This document shows positions 15,304-20,339 of a stretch of DNA of 20,339 nucleotides, one piece after another (the first letter of the stretch is position 1; each line of letters begins with the position of its first letter). The position numbers and the translations under genes are program-made. Source of the DNA: Alkaliphilus hydrothermalis (GTDB taxonomy: Bacteria > Bacillota > Clostridia > Peptostreptococcales > Natronincolaceae). The notes beneath the pieces were generated by a model that did no database searches, was not told the DNA's origin, and saw only the letters and a program-made list of their open reading frames with translations. The DNA lies in contig NZ_JAFBEE010000034.1 of the NCBI RefSeq assembly GCF_016908555.1, forward strand, positions 1-20,339. The letters run 5' to 3'.

Positions 15304-16050
15304 ATGGAATTACTGAGAGACTTATATTATACCAACCTATCAGCCTTAAGAAATACATCCAAAAGTCTAATGAAAAATTGGCTCTTTATCTTCACAGGAT
15401 TGTTTTATACTATTGCGACAATATTCTTGTATAGTATCATTCCATACTTTGGAATATTGGCAGGAATTGTTCTGTTAATTACCACCAGTGCCATCATCTC
15501 TAACTACATCTATTTACTGGAGGGGATCATCACAAGAGATCGTATTACTTTTCAGGATTTTAAAGAGGGATTCACAGTCTATCTGAGGAAGGTATGGGGA
15601 CTGCTGTTTATGTTCTGGGTAGGGCGTATGGCCTTCGATTTATTGATAAAGCCAATTTTAGGTCAGTTTATTGATCCTGCAGGAGTAGAAATGATTGGTT
15701 TGTTTTTAGCATTTGTAGTATTAAATCCAATACCTGAGGTCCTGTATCAAAAACATTATAATCCTTGGGAATCCATCACCCACTCATTTGAATTTGTAAA
15801 GGACAATTGGATTGAATGGTTCATTCCAAATGGGATTTTCTTGGGAATAATATATCTAGTGACGGGGCAGGTTTTAGCAGGAATCATTAATTATTACATA
15901 CCCATAAATATACTCTTTTCCGGCGGTGGTATTGTTTTGTACTTGCTTGGTCAAGTAATCTTTACCTTTATGATGATCTATAGAGGCTATTTATTCAATA
16001 CCTTAAGCACCAGCAATAGAAGGAAAAGACTATTCATGAGAAGGTTTTAG
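15304..16050 (+). CDS. Hypothetical multi-pass membrane protein
   Basis: A 248-residue integral membrane protein that I do not recognise. Hydrophobic segments lie at about 25-46, 50-72, 97-118, 128-148, 175-197 and 205-228, suggesting six crossings. The C-terminus is very basic (NRRKRLFMRRF), which by the positive-inside rule places it in the cytoplasm. No catalytic or transport motif is visible. GAGGAGGG directly precedes the ATG at 15304. It sits 77 bp after the radical SAM gene, with a hairpin between, and 33 bp before the flavin reductase gene. Its role in the run is unknown. Confidence 0.85.
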   Translation: MELLRDLYYTNLSALRNTSKSLMKNWLFIFTGLFYTIATIFLYSIIPYFGILAGIVLLITTSAIISNYIYLLEGIITRDRITFQDFKEGFTVYLRKVWGLLFMFWVGRMAFDLLIKPILGQFIDPAGVEMIGLFLAFVVLNPIPEVLYQKHYNPWESITHSFEFVKDNWIEWFIPNGIFLGIIYLVTGQVLAGIINYYIPINILFSGGGIVLYLLGQVIFTFMMIYRGYLFNTLSTSNRRKRLFMRRF

Positions 16051-16083
16051 TACTGATTTGTTTTTAAAAGGAGGAATTATAAA

Positions 16084-16641
16084 ATGAAAAAGGTAAATTT
16101 AAAGCCCCAAACAATGTTGTATCCAGTTCCTAGTGTTATGGTATCATGCAACAATAACAAAGGAGAAAACAATATTATTACCATTGCTTGGGTGGGGATT
16201 GTCTCATCACAGCCACCAATGCTTTCTATAGCCATAAGACCTGAAAGACATTCCTTTGATATGATTAAAGAAACAATGGAATTTGTAGTGAATCTTCCTG
16301 ATGAAAAACTACTTTATGAAAATGACTTTTGTGGGGTGAAATCAGGAAAAGAAGTCAATAAGTTTGAGACCCTAAGACTTACGGCAATGCAAGGAGAACA
16401 AGTAAAGTCTCCAATTATTCAAGAGTGTCCACTTAATCTGGAATGTAAAGTTAAGGAAATTGTACCTTTAGGCAGCCATCATTTATTTCTAGCAGAGATC
16501 GTGAATATTCAAGTGAATGAGGAGTACGTTAAAGAAGAGCAGGTGGATTTGCAAGATTGTCGCCTATTTACATATCTAAAAGGAACATATTATGGGCTAG
16601 GGGATGTATTAGGTAGAGCTGGGCTTAGTGTGAGACGGTAA
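16084..16641 (+). CDS. Flavin reductase-like FMN-binding protein
   Basis: A 185-residue protein of the flavin reductase-like (FMN-binding split barrel) family. Hallmarks are the early YPVPSVMVSC, then ITIAWVGIVSSQPPMLSIAIRPERHS and EFVVNLP, and the later CGVKSGKEVNKFE. The region after VSSQPPM and the RPERHS loop usually hold the FMN phosphate. Members reduce flavins with NAD(P)H or act as small flavin oxidoreductases; the true substrate here is unknown. AAAGGAGGA lies a few bases before the ATG at 16084. It is spaced 33 bp from both neighbours, which supports an operon. Confidence 0.9.
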   Translation: MKKVNLKPQTMLYPVPSVMVSCNNNKGENNIITIAWVGIVSSQPPMLSIAIRPERHSFDMIKETMEFVVNLPDEKLLYENDFCGVKSGKEVNKFETLRLTAMQGEQVKSPIIQECPLNLECKVKEIVPLGSHHLFLAEIVNIQVNEEYVKEEQVDLQDCRLFTYLKGTYYGLGDVLGRAGLSVRR

Positions 16642-16674
16642 TCTCCTACTGTCCAAACATAAGGGGGGCAGATA

Positions 16675-17160
16675 ATGGAAATAGTATTTCATGAAATGAG
16701 GACAGAACACCATCAACAGGTCTTACACTTATTTAACAAATTGCAAGGAGAAACGTGTGAGGTTTCCTTTGCAGAAATACTAAATGAAGAAGATTTACAA
16801 GAAAAAGTTAATGAAAAAGGTGTTCATTTTTATGTGGCATTAGAGGGGGAAGCAGTCGTAGCAGTTTTTAGAGGACGGCAAGGGGTAGGTAATAAAAATC
16901 ATGCTGCCTTTTTAACTATTGCCATCGATGCCAGCTCTAGAAGAAAGGGATTGGCTAAAAATTTTACTAATTACTGTCTTGGAGATTTAAAAAAGAAAGG
17001 TGTAACTGTTGCAAGAGCGTATGTGTATAGCAATAACAAACCATCCATCAATACCATATTGTCAGCAGGATTTACTTTTGCAGGCTGTGTTTATCAACAT
17101 CACAAAATTGAGTCTACTGGGGAATATGTGGATGATTTGATTTTTCATAAAATACTATAG
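16675..17160 (+). CDS. GNAT family N-acetyltransferase
   Basis: A 161-residue single-domain GNAT enzyme. Motif A is seen in FLTIAIDASSRRKGLAKNF, with RRKGLA at 89-94 forming the acetyl-CoA pyrophosphate loop, followed by YSNNKPSINTILSAGF (118-133), the usual motif B, and a closing VDDLIFHKIL strand. The acceptor cannot be inferred. AAGGGGGG precedes the ATG at 16675. It is a different GNAT type from the one at 12690 and shows no obvious recent duplication with it. Confidence 0.9.
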   Translation: MEIVFHEMRTEHHQQVLHLFNKLQGETCEVSFAEILNEEDLQEKVNEKGVHFYVALEGEAVVAVFRGRQGVGNKNHAAFLTIAIDASSRRKGLAKNFTNYCLGDLKKKGVTVARAYVYSNNKPSINTILSAGFTFAGCVYQHHKIESTGEYVDDLIFHKIL

Positions 17161-17236
17161 TATAGTACATTAAGATGAGTATTAGGTTTTATATTGTTTA
17201 GAAGATACAAATGAGAATTAATAATGGAGGTAAACC

Positions 17237-18364
17237 ATGGAGTTTTTGATTGATCCACATATACTGAAAAATACAGAGGACTTGTCTTTTGTTCATTTAA
17301 AAGAGGAAGCCAATCTTAGCATTAAAGGCTACCAAATACCTTCGGGGGGCTTGGATATACCGATGATAACCGCTGAACTGGCTGAAAATATTAAAACAAA
17401 GCCAGAAAACGAAGTCATCACCGTAGCTGGAATTATTCGGGGAATGGCATATACGCTAGGAATTGATCAACACTTTAAATTTAAAGAGGAATATATTAAA
17501 TTTCTAAGGACTGTAAATGACGCTATTGAAAATTACATTTTATTTCAAGCAATGCAATCAGCTGAGGATAATAAATTGTTAGAAAGTTTAATTCTAATAA
17601 AATCAGTTCTGGTGCTTAATCCAGTAAATTCTCAAGCATTACTAAACTATGGAGTAACATTACTTAAGTATAGGGAAGAGGGAATCTCCAGTAAAAAAAT
17701 AGCTAAAGTCTTTAAACAAGAAGCTAAGAATAAATTAGAAGAATTGTTGACTATAGAAGATAATCCTATGGCATATTATCAGTTGGCCTACATCTATAAA
17801 GATGAAAGTCAATTTAGAAAGTCCAAACTCTATGCTGAAAAACTTCTAGAATTGGAAGTCGATGAATTGGTACAGGTTAGAGTTAGACATCTATTACATG
17901 AATTAACTGACCTGGTAGACTATGAAACAGGTTATGAAGCAATTTTAATGGGAAAAGCAGATGAGGGATTACCCCTTTTGTTGGATTTAGAAGTAAAGTA
18001 TCCTGAGTGGTGGAACATGATTTTCTTTGTTGGATTAGGTTATAGACAGCTGGGGCAGTTCAGTGAAGCCATCCAACGATTTGATAAAGTATTAGAGATA
18101 AAGGGAGATGCGGTGGATGCCATTGCGGAGCTGGGAATCTGCTACAGTAGTTTAGGGGATTACCAAAAGGCTATAGAATCCTTCCAAAGAGCTTTAGCTG
18201 TGGGGGGAGAAAATAGCGAAATCCTTAGCAATCTTTCCATGATTTATATGGAACTGGGTGAATATCAAGAAGCAGGTGACTATATCAAACGTTCCTTGGA
18301 ACTAAATCCCTATGATGAAATCACTCTAGCTTGTCAGACACGGCTAGAAGAATTATTGGGTTAG
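17237..18364 (+). CDS. Tetratricopeptide repeat protein
   Basis: A 375-residue soluble protein with three canonical C-terminal TPR units at about 258-291, 292-325 and 326-359, each with the G-Y and A helix pattern (for example LGDYQKAIESFQRAL). The region 100-230 looks helical and may hold weaker repeats; residues 1-95 form a separate N-terminal part that I do not recognise. There is no signal peptide or membrane segment, so it is probably a cytoplasmic scaffold. The ATG at 17237 has GGAGGT just upstream. A likely terminator follows at 18475-18512, so it closes the + strand run. Confidence 0.88.
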   Translation: MEFLIDPHILKNTEDLSFVHLKEEANLSIKGYQIPSGGLDIPMITAELAENIKTKPENEVITVAGIIRGMAYTLGIDQHFKFKEEYIKFLRTVNDAIENYILFQAMQSAEDNKLLESLILIKSVLVLNPVNSQALLNYGVTLLKYREEGISSKKIAKVFKQEAKNKLEELLTIEDNPMAYYQLAYIYKDESQFRKSKLYAEKLLELEVDELVQVRVRHLLHELTDLVDYETGYEAILMGKADEGLPLLLDLEVKYPEWWNMIFFVGLGYRQLGQFSEAIQRFDKVLEIKGDAVDAIAELGICYSSLGDYQKAIESFQRALAVGGENSEILSNLSMIYMELGEYQEAGDYIKRSLELNPYDEITLACQTRLEELLG

Positions 18365-18474
18365 GAAAATAAAAATATTTATAGAGTTTAGTAAAATTGT
18401 AAATGTTAAAATTAAGAAGGAAAATTAGATATCGTATCGAATAGATACAATATACTTGTAACGTAACGAATAGG

Positions 18475-18512
18475 AAAGTTCTACATTAAATTAATATAAA
18501 AGAGAACTTTTT
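18475..18512 (+). terminator. Probable terminator after the TPR gene
   Basis: AAAGTTCT (18475-18482) pairs with AGAACTTT (18503-18510), followed by T to 18512, with a 20-base AT-rich loop. A second small dyad, GTATC-gaata-GATAC (18434-18448), lies upstream. No convincing promoter for the next gene is visible in 18365-18572. Confidence 0.5.
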
Positions 18513-18572
18513 CGTAAATGAGTTTCAACTAAGCTTTGAACAAAAACAATAAATATAAGAGGTGAGTACATA

Positions 18573-19487
18573 ATGATTAAGAATTTAGCTCAATTAGTGA
18601 AGGTAGCACAAGAACAAAACAAAATGAGACTAGTAGTAGCTGCGGCACAGGATGATGATGTATTAAAGGCAGTAGCAGAAGCTAAAAAGATGAATATTAT
18701 TGAGGGGATTTTAATCGGGGATGAAGAAAAAATCCAACAAATTGCTAAGGAAATCGGTATGGATTTAAATCAATATAGAGTAATCAATAAACCGGACCTA
18801 ATGGAATCCGCTCTTGAAGCAGTTAAGCTGGTTTCTCAAGGAGAAGCAGACTTTGTTATGAAGGGACTTCTTGATACATCTATTTTATTAAAGGCAGTTC
18901 TTAATAAAGAAGTTGGATTAAGAACAGAAAACCTTTTAAGTCACGTGATGGTGTATGAAGCAGACTTATATCATAAATTACTTTACTTAACAGATGGTGG
19001 GATGAACATAGAGCCCTCTTTAGAAGAAAAGAAGGGAATCTTAAAAAACGCCATCGTTGCAGCAAAAGCTTTAGGCGTAACTGAAGTAAAAGTTTCTTGC
19101 TTAGCAGCAAAGGAAAAGGTAAATGAAAAAATGCCATCAACAGTAGATGGAGCTGAACTTAAAAAATTAGCAAATGAAGGATTCTTTGGAGACGGCGTTA
19201 TCGTAGAAGGGCCAATTGCCTTTGACTTAGCTGTTTCAAAAGAAGCAGCGGCTGTAAAAGGATACAACAGTCCTGTAGTCGGTGAGACAGACATCATGCT
19301 GATGCCAACAATTGAAGTAGGAAATGGTATTGGTAAGGCAATGACTTATATGGCAAATGCTAAATCAGCAGGAGTGATCATGGGGGCAAAAGCTCCTGTA
19401 GTATTAGTATCTAGAGCTGATACTGCTGAAACGAAGTTGTACTCTATTGCTTTAGGTAGTGTAATTGCAGCCAACCAATCTAAGTAG
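18573..19487 (+). CDS. ptb: Phosphate butyryltransferase (or related acyltransferase)
   Basis: This enzyme exchanges CoA for phosphate on butyryl-CoA (or a similar acyl-CoA), giving an acyl phosphate that a kinase uses to make ATP. The 304 residues and family blocks match Ptb: FVMKGLLDTSILLKAVLNKEVGLRT, TDGGMNIEPSL, MPSTVDGAEL, EGPIAFDLAVSKEAA, and the closing GAKAPVVLVSRADTAETKLYSIAL. The same fold includes phosphate acetyltransferases, so substrate choice is inference. AGAGGTGA precedes the ATG at 18573. It has its own terminator and, unusually, the next gene is rRNA rather than a butyrate kinase gene, so the kinase must lie elsewhere. Confidence 0.86.
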   Translation: MIKNLAQLVKVAQEQNKMRLVVAAAQDDDVLKAVAEAKKMNIIEGILIGDEEKIQQIAKEIGMDLNQYRVINKPDLMESALEAVKLVSQGEADFVMKGLLDTSILLKAVLNKEVGLRTENLLSHVMVYEADLYHKLLYLTDGGMNIEPSLEEKKGILKNAIVAAKALGVTEVKVSCLAAKEKVNEKMPSTVDGAELKKLANEGFFGDGVIVEGPIAFDLAVSKEAAAVKGYNSPVVGETDIMLMPTIEVGNGIGKAMTYMANAKSAGVIMGAKAPVVLVSRADTAETKLYSIALGSVIAANQSK

Positions 19488-19509
19488 TCTAGTTTTTTAA
19501 AATAAACTA

Positions 19510-19540
19510 AAAGGGAAACTCCCAAGGGGAGTTTCCTTTA
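19510..19540 (+). terminator. Rho-independent terminator after ptb
   Basis: AAAGGGAAACTCCC (19510-19523) pairs with GGGAGTTTCCTTT (19527-19539) with one bulged G and a 3-base loop; the T-rich end favours + strand termination. The following 19541-19750 shows no gene, only a small AAGCTTT/AAAGCTT dyad near 19622 and a chance 4-codon frame. Confidence 0.85.
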
Positions 19541-19751
19541 TTAATATATAGAAAATAATCTGACTCCAGTATCTATTGATAAAGACGCTCCTTAGCTTTT
19601 AACTTATTTCTTAAATATATGAAGCTTTTAATAAAGCTTATGTTAGTAAAGTGGGTTATCTGTAAAAAATAATCCTATACAATGTATATAAATTAAATTA
19701 AGTGAAACAATATTAGAGGTGAATGATTAAGGCTTAGGTAGAAGAAACATA

Positions 19752-19780
19752 TTGACATTGGATTGATTCCATGCTATATT
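19752..19780 (+). promoter_or_regulatory. rRNA promoter P1
   Basis: A consensus TTGACA (19752-19757), a 17-bp spacer and TATATT (19775-19780) with extended TG. GTCGTC begins 7 bases after the -10, near the predicted start. Confidence 0.88.
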
Positions 19781-19845
19781 TATTTAAGTCGTCAGCAACA
19801 CGATCAACCACACTAATATAAATTGAAAAGCATCTAAAAAAGTGG

Positions 19846-19874
19846 TTGACATAATTCTTCGATAGTGATATACT
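19846..19874 (+). promoter_or_regulatory. rRNA promoter P2
   Basis: TTGACA (19846-19851), a 17-bp spacer and TATACT (19869-19874). GTCGCT begins 6 bases after the -10. An A-rich tract (AAAAAA) lies just upstream of the -35, as UP elements do. Confidence 0.9.
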
Positions 19875-19947
19875 TATCAAGTCGCTTCTACGAGACTGAA
19901 TTAAAAAACACTTGTAGCTAAGCGATAAAAAAATCTCAAAAAACTGC

Positions 19948-19976
19948 TTGACAAAACATTGTGAATATGTTAAAGT
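19948..19976 (+). promoter_or_regulatory. rRNA promoter P3 (closest to 16S)
   Basis: TTGACA (19948-19953), a 17-bp spacer and TAAAGT (19971-19976) with extended TG. GTCGTC begins 6 bases after the -10. Two A-tracts precede the -35, consistent with UP elements. Confidence 0.88.
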
Positions 19977-20012
19977 AGTTAGGTCGTCGAAAGATGGCGA
20001 TGGGGCGAAAGT

Positions 20013-20042
20013 CCTAAAAACTAGGTCTTTGAAAACTGAACA
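20013..20042 (+). promoter_or_regulatory. rRNA leader antitermination (boxA-like) region
   Basis: A small hairpin CCTA-aaaac-TAGG (20013-20025) runs straight into GTCTTTGAAAACTGA, a sequence close to the boxA element of rRNA leaders (TGCTCTTT-type), which recruits NusB/NusE so that polymerase does not stop in untranslated rRNA. The hairpin-then-boxA order resembles nut sites. Confidence 0.65.
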
Positions 20043-20070
20043 GTATAGATTTAAGCCAGCATAATTAATT

Positions 20071-20096
20071 AATGAATAATTAATAATGAATAATTA
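20071..20096 (+). repeat. Short direct repeat in the pre-16S leader
   Basis: AATGAATAATTA occurs twice (20071-20082 and 20085-20096), 14 bp apart, in an AT-only stretch between the boxA region and 16S. Probably slippage-type leader sequence. Confidence 0.6.
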
Positions 20097-20150
20097 GTAA
20101 TTTTAGTTACTATTAACATTAAAGATTATATCATTTACCCAGATATTTAA

Positions 20151-20339
<189 letters not shown>

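Noticed and set aside
18434..18448. GTATC-gaata-GATAC dyad upstream of ptb as an operator
   Set aside because: No convincing promoter could be placed beside it and the arms are only 5 bp.
19622..19640. AAGCTTT/AAAGCTT dyad after ptb
   Set aside because: Short, with no T tail, and downstream of a much better terminator; probably chance in AT-rich DNA.
19723..19737. A perfect-looking ribosome binding site followed by ATG ATT AAG GCT TAG
   Set aside because: A four-codon frame in the rRNA upstream region; the likeness to the start of ptb is short enough to be chance.

Overview
The window reads as a low-GC Gram-positive chromosome segment, most likely a class Clostridia anaerobe near Alkaliphilus or a relative. 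The basis is strong AGGAGG-type ribosome binding sites, TTG starts beside ATG, an arginine T-box leader, a phosphate butyryltransferase, and the first about 190 bases of a Firmicutes-type 16S rRNA. No 16S comparison could be run, so the genus is an impression.

Layout. Bases 1-378 hold a nested hairpin of unknown origin and the typA promoter. Bases 379-7801 carry translation-related genes on the + strand: typA, mutS2, a DUF523 gene and argS, the last behind a complete T-box leader with an arginine (CGC) specifier. The typA-mutS2 gap contains a 184-bp foldback element with a 4-bp direct flank, which looks like a MITE. Bases 7921-12460 are mixed in orientation: a degenerate ADP-ribosylglycohydrolase-like protein (+), a 63-residue protein (-), a MATE exporter (+), then on the - strand a cytosolic zinc phospholipase C-like protein and a membrane-anchored hypothetical protein. 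The MATE and phospholipase-like genes converge on one bidirectional terminator. Bases 12690-18364 are six + strand genes in a row (GNAT, B12/radical SAM, membrane protein, flavin reductase, GNAT, TPR). Then come a ptb gene with its own terminator, three tandem rRNA promoters, a boxA-like leader and the start of 16S rRNA.

How the genes work together. TypA and MutS2 act on the ribosome and ArgS charges tRNA-Arg; the T-box makes argS expression respond to uncharged tRNA-Arg. The six-gene + strand run has short gaps, so co-transcription is plausible, but no shared pathway is evident.

The most unusual points are regulatory or degenerate rather than a complete new system: a 17-bp palindrome that exactly fills the -35/-10 spacer of the phospholipase-like gene; the MITE-like foldback; an ADP-ribosylglycohydrolase-like protein lacking its metal-binding aspartates; and three rRNA promoters sharing a GTCG start region. 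I saw no CRISPR array, phage module, toxin-antitoxin pair or complete transposase.
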